A stretch of 64,000 nt of DNA from Prorocentrum cordatum. Lineage: Eukaryota; Sar; Dinophyceae; Prorocentrales; Prorocentraceae. Made by a program: the position numbers and the translations under genes. Within the stretch, counting starts at the first letter, position 1; every line of letters starts with the position of its first letter. The stretch lies in the NCBI GenBank assembly GCA_963575745.1, contig CAUYUJ010019948.1, positions 546,918 to 610,917 of the forward strand. Direction: 5' to 3'. The notes beneath the pieces were generated by a model. It saw only the letters and a list, made by a program, of their open reading frames with translations. It ran no database searches and had not been told where the DNA came from. Positions 26,050 through 37,190 of this stretch are shown here, piece by piece.

Positions 26050-27050
26050 CCGTGTGGAGGGCCGAAAGTTCCGTTTGAAAATTGCTCATCACTTCTTACC
26101 CTGAAGATTCGAATTCGAAACAGCTTCACGGATGGAGGGCGGGTGGTTTTCAAAATGCGGCTCTCCCCTTTGCGCCGCGCGCATTCGTCTTGAAAGTTTG
26201 CAAGGGTTGCACGGGTGGAGGGCGGGTGGTTTTCAAAATGTGGCTCTCGTTCAGGCACCGTGCACATGTGTCTTAAACACTTGCATGACTTTCACGGATG
26301 CAGGGCGGCTCGTTTACAACATGTGGCTTGCGTCTCGGCGCCGCGCTCAATTCTTGTTCAACAACTGCAAAGAATAGTACGGGTTGAGGGCGGGTGGTTT
26401 TTGGAACTGTGACTCTCGCCTGAGCGCCGAGCCCATTCGTCTGAAAATTTTACAGGGGCTCCACGGAAGGAGGGCGTGTGGTACTCCAAGAGTGGCTCTC
26501 GCCGTAGCGCCGCGCACAACATGTGTCTGAAAAGTCAGCAAGAGCTTCACGGATGGAGGTGGGGGGTCAAACTGCGTCTCTCGCTTTAGCACCGCGCACA
26601 TTCGTCCTCAAAGTTTGCAATGAGTTTCACGGGCGCAGGGTGGCTACTTTTCAAACCGTGGCCCTCGCCCGAGCGCTGCGCGCATTCACCTTGCAGTTTG
26701 CAAGAGCTTCACGGAAGGAGGGCGGGTCGCTTCCAGCATGTGGCTCGTGCCTTAGCGCAACAACGCAACGCACATTCATCTCAAAAGTTCTGCAAGGGGT
26801 TCACGGGTGGAGGGCAGGTGGTGTTTGAAATGTGGCTCTCGCCGGAACGCCGCGCACAATCGTCTTGAACGATTGAAGGGCTTCACGGGTGGAGGGCAGG
26901 TGGCTTTCAACATGTGGCTCTCGTCGTAGCGCCGCGCGCATTAAGGTTAAACTTTTGCAGGTGTTTCACGGATGGACGGCGGACGGCGGGTGGTTTTCAC
27001 AATGTGGCTCTCGCCTTTGCGCCGCGCGAATTCGTCTTGAAAGTTTACGG
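26050..27050. repeat. ~82-bp tandem repeat, about 11-12 copies
   Basis: The unit reads approximately GGATGGAGGGCGGGTGGTTTTC, then a middle with GTGGCTCTCGCC and CGCCGCGCGCATTCGTCTTG, then a GCAAGGG-type end before the next CACGG. Copies start near 26132, 26213, 26295 and so on, with indels. No protein family is encoded. Confidence 0.85.
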
Positions 27051-29257
27051 TAGACGGATTATTATGGCGCACGTCCCAGAATTCTTAACTATGGTTGACG
27101 TCCATGCCCCCCTCCTCCTCCTCCTCCTCCTCCTTCTCCTCCTCCTCCTCCCCTCCTCCTCCTCCTCCGGGGAAAGGGGACAGAGGGGGAGAGAGGAGGG
27201 GAAGAGGGAAGTGGAGGAAGGGGAAGAGGTAGTAGGACGTAGTCGGAGGAGGGAGCGTGAAGAAGCCTCCCCTCCTTCCGCTTTCACTGGCTATCTACAG
27301 TTCCCGCGCTGGGGGAGGGGGAGGGGGAGGAGGACGTCGAGGACACGCGGGAAGAGGAGGAGGAGGAGGAGAGGAGGAGGAGTAGGAGGAAAAGGAGAAG
27401 GAGGAGGAGGGGAAGGAGGGGGAAGAGGACGACAACAATGACGACGACGATGACGACGGCGAGGAGGGCGAGGAGCAAACCTACCAAGAAGCACGCCGAC
27501 TATACACCGACACTGGCCCTTGCCGTGCCGATCCTGGGCCCAACATCGGTGCACGCGCCCTCTCCTGGCTCGGCCTGAAGGCGACCCCTTCTCCGACGTT
27601 GCAGCAGTTTGTTCACGACGTCAGTCCCTGGGGCTTCGACCACTTCCCTGGGGCTGGACTTTCGTCCTGAGCGGTTGCTGTTGACGCAGGCATTGCAAAA
27701 GACAGAAACGACGAACAAAACTGCCGCCCCGATCTTGCCGTGTCGCCCCGATCTGAACGCACACCGACGCCCGGCCCCCGAGCGGCAGGGCCAAGATCGG
27801 TGTCGGTGCACTACAGTAGACACATACACATACAATAATGATTCGTGAGATACCTGGGGGCACGTTTATGTTATCCTCGAGCTTTGAGCCTCCTGAGGTG
27901 TCCCAGGGCTTCTGTGGGCCGACAGAACAGTCGAGGGGTCAAAAACTTCTGTTGGGCACCCGCTGGCAGGCTGGTGTCTTATTTGATGAGCGCCGCCCGG
28001 CCTGTGCCGCGAGGGGTCGCGCCCCCGCTGCTCGCGGCCGGCCTGCGCCGCGAGCGAGGCTGGCGGCGCCGAGGTCGGTCGACGCGGTCCGTCGACCGGG
28101 GGCGCAGCGAACATTTCCGCGAGCAGCATCTGGGCCTTCTGCATGCGCCACGCGTCGTCGCCTGAGGACGAGAGTTCGGGGACGCTTCATCGATGATCCT
28201 CAGAACGTGTGCTGGCGCCGACATGTGCTTGTCCACCGAGGTCCTCAATCACGACGCAGGCGGTGTGATGAAGGCCGTCGCAGGCTGCGTGCTCTCGGTG
28301 GAGCTGAACGGAGTAGTCCCACCTTGGGCTAACACATGTCCTGAGGATCATGCACTTTTGCACTTCGTCGGGCCTGCAAGAGGACTCCACAGGCCTCCCC
28401 TGAGGCCTCGGGAGACCCTCAGCCGCCCTGGGGAACTCCATAGCTGTGCAGAGAACTCCCCAGAGACGTCCATCTCCAGAGAGCTCTGGAGACCCCCGAA
28501 GGCATCCGTCCATGGCTCCCTGCCGACCTCTTGGCGGGGGCAGACATCCACAACGACCAAGGTCCGCACTGGGCCGCCGGGCCCGTGGACGCCCGCGTGG
28601 TGGTGACGTAGTCTTCCCTGTCCCGATCGCCAAGCGGCTCTGTCGCGCTGCCCATCGAGAAGGAGCAATCGCACGAAGAGACCGCCGCGGGAGAATACCG
28701 CGTCGACGACCCCCCCGGCGTCCATTCCGGGTCTTCGCCCTGGGGAGGAAGCCGTAAGAACCCAGGGGGATCCACTCCCATCGATCTCTCCGGGCGGCCT
28801 CCCCCTCCAGCTTCCCGCTGCCCCCCCCTCCCCTATCCACTCCCCCCAGCCCCATCCCACTCCCCCTTTCCCTTCGCCTTCCCCAGGAGGGACAAGGGAG
28901 CAGGAGGGAGGAAGATGGGGGAAGGGGAGGAAGGAAGGAGGAGGAGCAGGATGAGGAGGGCGGAACAGGGCGGAGCAGGGAGGAGGGACGGAGGGAGGAA
29001 GCAGGGAGGAGCAGCTTGGGGCCCCCGGGCCACGGGCAGCTTCCACGGCGGCGGGTCCCCGGGGCAGCTGCGCCGCTCGTCCACCGAAGACGGCCGGCAC
29101 CGCTGCCACGGGAAAGGGCGCACCGCCGCGGCGGCCGAGGCGGGGCCACACGACCTGCCGTCGATATCGCCGCCCACCGCGTCGTCGCCGCCAGCGTCGC
29201 CAGCAAAGCCGTCGCCCCGCGTTGTCGTCGTCGCCGCCGGCGCCGCCGCCGCAGAGC

Positions 29258-29288
<31 letters not shown>

Positions 29289-29760
29289 TCGTCGGCGTCG
29301 GCGGCGCCGCCGCCTGCCTGAGCAGCTCTCGGCGGTGCGGGGCGGTGCGCGGCGTCCCCCTGGGCGCGCCCCTGCGGCCGAGCTGCGGAGTGGGCACGTC
29401 CCCGGGCTGCGGAGCCGCCGCCTCAAGGGGGGAAGGGCCTCCCGTGCTGCGACCTGCGATCTGGTTGCCTTCGATCCTCGAAGGTGACGGCCATTCGGCC
29501 CTCCCCTCGCCCTCCTCGCTCGCCCGGGGGCGGTCGGCTCCGCCTAGTCGGTTTCGCCACGGTCGATTTTCGCCACGGTCGTTTTCGCCGCTAATTGCAT
29601 GTTTCGCCGCGGTCGGTGCCGCCCAGCCGCTCGCTGAAGAAATGGCATAAGCACCAACATTCGGAGTTCCTGGCGAATTTCTCAAAATCAATTTCTCGGG
29701 TCGGCGTTCGGACCCCCCCGCCCCACACCAGCTGGTCAATAAAGAGGGCAGTCAGCTCCA
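27051..29760. other. GC-rich stretch without a recognisable gene
   Basis: Contains CTC/GGA arrays (27113-27170, 27353-27430), a CGT/GTC tract (29260-29300) and three copies of TTTTCGCCACGGTCG-like words (29548-29608). Long frames exist on the minus strand (28348-29739) but their composition is that of GC-rich, microsatellite-laden DNA, and I recognise no family. Confidence 0.5.
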
Positions 29761-29773
29761 GGCTCAGTCCGGG

Positions 29774-30485
29774 GGCGTCTGGGGCACTGTGAAGACGAAG
29801 CGAGCGAGTATGCTGAACACGCACGTTTTACAAAGGGAATGGGCCGATGTGTGCATCTTGAAGGCCCTCTTGGGGCCCTCTTCGGCCATCTTCAAGCCAT
29901 CTCGGGCCCTCTTGGGCCTCGCTGAGGCTGTCCTGGGGCCCTCTTGGGCGTCCTGGGAACCCAAAAATCATGCTCCTGGAGAGGCTTCCGGGAACATGAT
30001 TTCGAACGAGGCCCTCTTGTGCCTCCCAGAGGCCGTCTTGGGGGCCTCCTGGACCGGCTTCGGCGCCTCCTGGGCCGTCTTGGGGGGGTCCGTGAGCCCC
30101 ACAGGACGACCCTTTTGGGCCGTCTTGGGCCCTCTTGGGTCTCTCTTGGGCTGTCTTGGGGCCCGTCGGGGGCGTCTGGGGCACTGTGAAGACGAAGCAA
30201 GCGAGTATGCTGTACATGCACGTTTTACCAAGGGAATGGGCGGATTTGTGCATCTTGAAAGCACTCTTGGGGCCCTCTTTGGCCATCTTCAAACCATCTC
30301 GGGCCTCTTGGGGCGCTCTTGGGCGTCTTGGGGCCCTCTTGGGCCTCGCTGAGGCTGTCTTGTGGGCCTCTTGGGCTGTCTTTGGGGCCTCTTGGGCCGT
30401 CTTGGGCGGGTTTGTGGACCCCACAGGACGCCCGGGGCGGCCATGCCAACCGGTGGCACCACCCCACCCCTGCCCCCAGGTCTAC
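29774..30485. repeat. ~400-bp satellite, nearly two units
   Basis: Each unit starts GGCGTCTGGGGCACTGTGAAG (landmark GGCGTCTGGGGCAC) at 29774 and 30171, and contains CGAGTATGCTG, a CTCTTGGGCC-rich body and a hairpin of AATCATG/CATGATT type. The same family recurs at 61430-63515. On the minus strand it gives Pro/Arg/Gln-rich frames, which I do not take as genes. Confidence 0.85.
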
Positions 30486-30489
30486 TCCG

Positions 30490-30520
<31 letters not shown>

Positions 30521-30750
30521 CATATACAAATACATTTACATATACATATACATATACATATACATGTGCATATACATATACAGTTACATAAGTGTATACA
30601 TATGCATATACATATACTTATACTTATACATGTGCACATACATTTACACATACATATACACGTATGTATACGTATACGTATACATTTATGCATACATATA
30701 TATATATACATACATACGTACATACATACATACATACTCATACAAAAACA
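30486..30750. repeat. TA and CATA/TACATA microsatellite
   Basis: TA repeats pass into imperfect CATATA repeats. The satellite-microsatellite junction (CTACTCCGATATATA) is the same as at 63511-63530. Confidence 0.95.
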
Positions 30751-31135
30751 ACTGAAATGGCGTTCGAAGCAGGAAGACACCATGACTGCAGGATCGGAGA
30801 TGGAGAAGGGGAAACTGGGGCGGCGCCGCCAGGGCGTGCCTAAGAGAAGGGGAAGAGGCAGGAGGTTAACGCAGAATAATCTAAGATCGAGGTCGCACTC
30901 GAGCGCAAGTGGGGTTGCCACACCTTGCGATGTGTGTACCAGGGCCCCCCAAGAAACCTCAGGAGGCCCGTCTTGGATACCGGAAGAGGCTCCAGGAGGC
31001 CCCGGGATTGTGAGTGTTGTGTGTGTACGATGTGTGCTCGGTGCTGTGCGTGTTTTCTGTGCGTTGTAGGTGTTGTGTGTGTTATGTTTGTCTTGCGTGT
31101 GATGTGTTGGGTGTGATTTGTGTCGATATGTGTGC
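30751..31135. other. no gene seen
   Basis: Purine-rich, then TGTG-rich sequence (31010-31130) without coding signal. Confidence 0.5.
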
Positions 31136-31400
31136 ATGTAGTTCTGAGGCCCCGAGAGGCCCCAGGAGGCCCCAGGCGGCCTCAGGAGACCTCAGGAGAC
31201 CCCAGGAGACTCCAGGAGGTCCCAAGAGGCTCCAGGAGGCCGCAGGAGGCCCCAGGAGGCTCCAGGAGACCCCCAGGAGGCTCCGAGGCGGGGTCTGGGG
31301 TACCAGAAGGTACAGAAAACCCCAGGAGGCACCAGGAGGTTCCAGGAGGCCCCCAGGAGGCTCCGAGGCTGGGTCTGGGGCACAAGAAGGTACGTCGGGG
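31136..31400. repeat. decamer minisatellite, CCCAGGAGGC type
   Basis: About twenty degenerate copies of a 10-11 base unit (CCCCAGGAGG, CTCCAGGAGG). It is the reverse complement of the decamers inside the 1.5-kb repeats at 7-10.3 kb. Confidence 0.85.
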
Positions 31401-31984
31401 CTCGATTTTGGGAGGATGTCTCAGGCGAAACCGCCATTCTCTGAGAACCGGGGTCAAAATCATTGAAATTACAATGTGTTTTTGAAGGTTTTATGTTAGA
31501 ATGTTGAAATTCCCATGTGTTTTTGGACCCTGACGTCACGATCTGCGTGAGGGGTGCCACCGATTTTCAGAATTTGGAGGATGTCCCTAGCGAAACGGCC
31601 AGACAAATCGCGGACGTGGCGCCCCGCGTACGCATTAATCGCCTCTGAGCTCTACTCCCTCGGAGAGGTGCGTATGATACTATATATATATATATATATA
31701 TATACAGGGAAGTCTAAACAACAAGGAAGCTTAAAATAAGGAATTTAAAATTCTAGGTTGTCCCGTAGAGATTGCAGCCCCGAAGCAAGGCAGACAACAT
31801 AACTAGGAATTTAAAAAACAAGAAGCGGACCCGCGACGCGGCATGAAACAGAACAAGGAACACCCCTGAACAGCAGGAGGAAGATCTGGGGAAAATCTGT
31901 CGAGAGATCTGGGGAGTGACCAAAGGGAGACTTGACGCGGTTGCAAAGCGATACATCTGGAGGAATGTTTCGGGAGTAATTGAG
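31401..31984. other. no gene seen; single copies of the GGATGTCTC motif
   Basis: GGAGGATGTCTCAGGCGAAAC occurs once at about 31412 and GGAGGATGTCCCTAGCGAAAC at about 31577 (landmark GGAGGATGTC in both). A TA tract lies at 31681-31705. No coding signal. Confidence 0.55.
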
Positions 31985-34470
31985 GAAATGCCAAAAAGGG
32001 AGGAAGATCTGGCGGAAGATTTGGCGAAAGATCAGACAGAAAATCTGGTTGAAGATCCCGCGGAAAATCTGGCGGAAGATCTGGCGGAAGATCTCGCGGA
32101 AGATCCAGCGGAAGATCTGGCGTAAGATCTCGCGTAAGATCTGGAGAAAGATTTGGCGGAATATTTGGAGGAAGATTTGGTGGAAGATCTGGCGAAAGAT
32201 CCCGCGGAAAATCTACCCGAAGATCTGCCAGAAGATCTGGCGGAAGATCTTGAGGAAGATTTGGCGGACGATCTGGAGGAAGGTCAGGCGGAAGATCTGG
32301 AGGATCGACCCCTCGGAAAACCTAGCGGAAGATCTGCCAAAAGATCTGGCGGAATATCTTGAGGAAGATCTGGAGGAAGGTCAGGCGGAAGATCTGCAGG
32401 ATCGATCTGGCGGAGAATGTAGCGGAAGATCTGGCGGAAGATCTGGAATGCAAATCTGGCTGAAGATTTGGCGGAAGATCTAGCGTAAGATTTGGCGGAA
32501 GATTTGGTGAAAGATCGGGCGGAAGATCTTGCGGAAGATCTGGCGAAAGATTTGGCGGAAAATCTGGAGGATAAAACTGGCGGAAAATCTGGCGGAAGAT
32601 CTGGAGGAATATTTGGCGGAAAATCTGGAGAACGACGAGGCGTAGCAGGACAAGGAGGAGGAGGGAGGGTAAACGGTGGACGAAGCGGTGCAGGAATTGG
32701 CGGAAGATCTTCCGCCAATTTTCTCCTCCAGATCTTCCTCCAAATCTTCCGCCAAATCTTCCTCCAAATCTTCCACCAGATCTTCCGCCAAATTTTCCGC
32801 TATCTTCCGCCAGATATATCCTTCAAATATTCTGCCAAATTGTCCGCCACATCTTCCGCCAAATCTTCGGGCAAATAGATCCTCCAAATCTCCCGCGAGA
32901 TCTTCCGCCAGATCTTCCGCCAAATCTTGCACCAAATCGGAAAATCTGGCGGAAGATCCCGCGGAAAATCTGGAGGATGAATCTGGCGGAGGAAATGTCG
33001 GAAGATCTGGCGGAAAATCTTGAGGAAGATCTGGCGGAAAATCAGGCGGAAGATCCGGCGGAAGATCTGGCGGAAAATCTCGCAGAAAATTTAGAAGATC
33101 AATCTGGAGGAAGATATAGCGGAAGATCTGGCGGAAGATCTCGCGGAAGATTTGGAAGAAAATCTGGCGGAAAATCTGGCGGAAGATCTCGCGGAACATC
33201 TAGCGGAAGATTTGCCGGAAGATCTGGCGGAAGATCTGGCGCAAGATCTTGCGGAAGATCTTGCGGAAAATCTGGCGAAAGATTTGGAGGATGAAACTGG
33301 CGGAAGATCTGGCGGAAGATGTGGGCTATAACTCTGGAGGAAAATCTGGCTGAAGATCTGGCGGAAGATCTCGCGGAAGATCTAGCGGATGGCGAAAGAT
33401 CTCGCGTAAGATCTGGAAAAAGATGTGGCGGAATATCTGGAGGAAAATCTGGTGGAAGATTTGGCAAAAAATCCCGCGGAAAATCTAGCGGAAGATCTGC
33501 CAGAAAATCTGGCGGAATATCTTGAGGAAGATCTGGAGGAAGGTCAGGCGGAAGATCTGCAGGATCGATCTGGCGGAGAATGTAGCGGAAGATCTGGCGG
33601 AAGATCTGGAATGTAAATTTGGCTAAAAATCTGGCGGAAGATCTGGCGTAAGATCTGGCGGAAGATCTGCTGGAGGAAGATTTGGCGAAAGATCTGGCGG
33701 AAAATCTGGAGGATAAAATTGGCGGAAGATCTGGAGGAATATTTGGCGGAGGATCTGGAGAAAGACGAGGCGTAGCAGGTGGAGAAGGGAGGGGAAAAGG
33801 TGGAGGAGGCGGTGGAGGAGGAATTGGCGGAAGATCTTCCGCCAATTTTCTCCTCCAAATCTTCCACCAAAACTTCCGCTAGATCTTCTGCGACATCTTC
33901 CGCCAAATTCATATTCCAAATCTTCCGCCAAATCTTCCGCCAAATCTTCCGCCAGATTTATCCTTCAAATATTCCGTCTGATTTTCTGCCACATCTTCCA
34001 CCAAATCTTCCTCCAAATCTTCCGCCAAATCTTCGGGCAGATTGATCCTCTAAATCTCCCGCGAGATCTTCCGCCCAATCTTGCGCCAAATCTTCCGCCA
34101 AATCTTTCTCCAAATGTTCCGTCAAATCTTCCGCCAAATCTGCCGTTGCATGTATCTTCCGCCAAATTGATCCTCCAAATCTCCCGCGAGATCTTCCCGC
34201 AAATCTTCTGCCAAATGTTCCGCCTAATCTTCCGGCAAATCTTCCCCCCAATCTTCCGCCATATCCTCCTCCAAATCTTCCGCCAAATTAGTCTTCCAAA
34301 TTTTCCGCCTGATCTTCCGCCAAATCTTCCGCTAGATCTTTCGCCAGATCTTCCGCCAGATCTTCCGCCAGATCTTCCGCCAGATCTTTCACCAGATCTT
34401 CCTCCCTCAGATTTTCCCGCAGATCTTCCCCCAAACATTTCTCCAAATTTATCGCTTTGCAACCTCCGCC
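31985..34470. repeat. ~2.5-kb array of a 12-bp repeat with orientation switches
   Basis: The unit GCGGAAGATCTG runs forward from about 31985 to 32700, reversed (CAGATCTTCCGC) to about 32935, forward again to about 33830 and reversed to about 34440. Both forward-to-reverse switches contain the same palindrome (AATTGGCGGAAGATC then its complement) at about 32695 and 33829. Segments following GGATCGATCTGGCGGAG at 32401 and 33562 are near copies, so a higher-order unit of about 1.15 kb was duplicated. Being a multiple of three, the repeat keeps frames open (Ala-Glu-Asp-Leu repeats). Confidence 0.9.
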
Positions 34471-34927
34471 AGGGAGAGGGGGAGGAGGAGGAGGGGGAGA
34501 AGGAGGAGAAGGGCGAGGAGGAGGAAGAGGTGGGGGAAGATAGCCGTGACCATTCTTTAAACTAGGTTTTCGACTATCACTCGCGCGATGACGGCAGGGC
34601 ATGAAACAACATAATGAATTGTTCAAATATGATTTTTGAATAGGTCCGCGAGACTGAAGCTGGGCATGCCCGTCTAGTTTTTTGAACTAATATATATATA
34701 TATACTAGAACCATCGCGCGCGCTCAGGTTCTAGCAGGCCCTAGGCCTTGACGAATTCACTGCTCCACTGAAGTAGTGGACCACAGTCCACGCTTGCCAA
34801 TCTGCATTACGAAAGGCCATCGAGGAAAATGGTTGTGTAGGGGGGCGGAGGCCGTATGAATCGGGTTCCCAGAAGGCCTTCTGGGAGCATGGGTTTGGGG
34901 GCGTCTTGGGGAGCCTGTTGGGGCGTG
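34471..34927. other. no gene seen
   Basis: GGA-rich tract (34480-34540), then sequence with a TA tract (34689-34702) that abuts the hairpin at 34705. The start of the CTTGGGG-rich repeats lies at about 34865. Confidence 0.5.
34705..34734. repeat. CTAGAACC/GGTTCTAG hairpin
   Basis: Eight-base arms CTAGAACC and GGTTCTAG enclose ATCGCGCGCGCTCA. A TA tract precedes it. The same arrangement with a longer GC core occurs at 63726-63774. Confidence 0.8.
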
Positions 34928-34984
<57 letters not shown>

Positions 34985-35030
34985 TCGTCGTCGTCGTCGT
35001 CGAAATGTCGCCGTCGTCTATTGGGGCGCG

Positions 35031-35089
<59 letters not shown>

Positions 35090-35140
35090 TTCGTCGTCGT
35101 CGTCGTCGTCGTCGTCTTCGTCGTTTCGTCGTCGTCGTCG
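34928..35140. repeat. GTC microsatellite in two blocks
   Basis: GTC repeats at 34928-35003 and 35033-35140, separated by a copy of GGGGCGCGCCGTCGTC-like flanking sequence, so the block itself was duplicated. Confidence 0.9.
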
Positions 35141-35280
35141 ATTCAAGAGGGCACTTGGGGCAACTTTGTGCGAAACGATCTGCGGAGGCGGAGGGCCGCG
35201 AGAAGGCGACCAGTCATGTTCCCAATCAACTTCCCAGACAGCTCTCCTGTAGCATGATGGTACTTCGAAGCCTCCGGAGA

Positions 35281-36420
35281 CTCGCGGGCCCATGATGAAC
35301 CATGTCCCCGGAAGGCTTTCTGGGGACATGGTTTGTTGGGGTGTTGGGGGTGGGGTCTCTTGGGCGTTCCCTGGGGGCCACTTGGGGGCCTCCGGGAACT
35401 CTCGGGCCCATGATGAACAATGTCCCCGGAAGGTTTTCTGGGGGCATGATTTCTTGGGGTGTGTTGGGGAGCCTCTTGGGCGTTCCCTGGGAGCCCCTTG
35501 GGGGTCTCTTGGGGCTTCCTGGGGGTCTCTTGGGCGCCTCACGGGGCTTCGTGGGAGCCTCTTGGTGGCCTCCGGGGGCCTACAGGCGGCCTCTAGGGCC
35601 AGAGACCTCGAAAGATCGGTTGGTGGTCCCCCTCTGGGCCCTCTCTTGGGGAGCTCTTGGGGCACAGGTGGGTTGCCTGGGGAGCCTCCTGGGCCGTCTT
35701 GGGGCCCTCTTCGGGGCCTCGTGACCCGTCTTGGAGCGATCTGAAGGGCCTCCGAGCGAGGCCGTGAGGGAGCGCTGGGAAGCGGGGAAAGCGAGAAAGA
35801 ACGCCTAAATCCTTCAAAAACAATCGGACAATTAGTGAATCTTGCCTCCCTGGGCCCTCTTCTGGAGCCTCTTGAGTCCGTCCTGGAGCGCGTTGAAGTC
35901 CTCGTCGGCCGTCTTGAGGGCAGCTTGGGCGTCTTCGGAGCCTCTTGGGACCGTCTAGGGCCCTCCCAGGACCTCCATTAGCCTGTCGTGGCCTGCTTCG
36001 GGGCGGGCCCGGGCCGCCTCGGGACTCCTCTGGGCCTTCTCTTGGCGCGCTCTTGGGGCACACTTTGGTTGTCTGGGGAGCATCCTGGGCCTTCTTGGGG
36101 CCCTCGTCGGGGCCTCGTGGGCCTTCTTGGAGCGATCCGAAGGGCCTCCGAGGCCGTGAGGGAGCGCTGGAAAGCGGGAGAAGCGAGAGCGCCAAAATCC
36201 GAAACACTCAGAAAACGAGTGAATCTTGCCTTCCAGGGCCCTTTTGGGGAGCCTCTTGAGTCCGTCCTGGAGCGTGTTGGAGTCCTCGTCGGCTGTCATG
36301 AGGGCATCTTGGGCGTCTTCGAGGCCTCGTGGGACCGTCTTGGGTCCTCTCGGGACCCCCTTAGCCTGTCGTGGCCTGCTTCGGGGCGGGCTCGGGCCGC
36401 CTCGGGAGCTCTGGACCCCT
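35281..36420. repeat. CTTGGGG-rich satellite with ~388-bp duplication
   Basis: Two short units with a hairpin (35299-35332 and about 35418-35452) are followed by a ~388-bp unit present twice: TTGGAGCGATC(T/C)GAAGGGCC occurs at 35731 and 36128, and GAGTCCGTCCTGGAGCG at 35874 and 36260. It resembles the 398-bp satellite in composition and hairpin. Confidence 0.8.
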
Positions 36421-37190
36421 CCCCCCGCAACCCCCGGTGGGCACCGATGGGGGGAACAAGCAGCGGCCCGCCCCCACCCCCCGGGCCCACTCCGAGATAG
36501 AGAATCATGTTCCCGAGGGGAGCATGATCTGTTCGGCTCTCTAAGAGGGGGGCCTCTGGGGGCTTACCGAGGGGCGCCTTTTGGCCTTGTCGGCAAGCCT
36601 ATTGGAAACATGGTTGGGGCGGTCCCTGAAAGCTATCTGGGAAATACGATTTACCGAAGTGTCTTGGGGGCCCGCAGGGGGCTTGGGGCTTCCCTGCTGG
36701 GATCGATGGGCCGTTTTCTAGGTAGGTGTGTCGGTTACAAATGTCTATAACAAAGTTGTAACAAGGCTATAACATCGCTGTAATTTGTCAAAAAGGCCGT
36801 TGTATATGGTGTAAGTATTTCTGCGTCGGGGCTATGTAGATCGCACGTTTGTTTCAGGATTAGGAAGTATTGGAACATATTATAGTGGATGTTATTCTAC
36901 TTAGGCGAAGTGAGGTTTTCAAGTTTCTGAGGTTAGCATGAAATTAGCAACATGGTTACATATATGTTGGATCCCCCTGGTAAGTTATGTTGAAAGGGGT
37001 TCGCTTGCTTGCAAAACGGGAACCTTGACGAGTCTGAGGCTGCGTTTCTTCTCAGGGCGGTGCCCCCCCTCCTCACCGCAGCCCTTTCGGTCGAGTTGTT
37101 TGCTGGCAGCGGGGAGGCCCGTTTTTGCGACAACGATGGCGTTGGATGCCATCGAAGCAGTTCGCTCTGAGATCGAGGATTGACTTTTAG
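36421..37190. other. upstream region of the plus-strand gene cluster
   Basis: Ends the satellite; 36730-36920 is comparatively AT-rich, with several TATAAC words. A short frame at 37136-37183 (MALDAIEAVRSEIED) may be an upstream exon, but cannot be joined with confidence. The CTTTTAG at 37184-37190 looks like a splice acceptor. Confidence 0.45.

Noticed and set aside
24820-26193. Open frame of 457 codons through the ACT array
   Set aside because: It is almost only Thr/Tyr/Leu runs and follows from the trinucleotide repeat; all frames are open there.
28348-29739. Minus-strand open frame of 463 codons
   Set aside because: Composition reflects GC-rich DNA and CGT/GTC repeats, with no recognisable domain; several frames are open at once.
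29774-30485. Pro/Gln/Arg-rich minus-strand frames over the 398-bp satellite
   Set aside because: They recur only because the DNA unit recurs; unit length is not a multiple of three in all copies and no domain is seen.
31985-34440. Ala-Glu-Asp-Leu repeat frames as a repetitive protein gene
   Set aside because: The frames are broken repeatedly, all six frames are partly open, and the orientation of the repeat flips, which points to a satellite.
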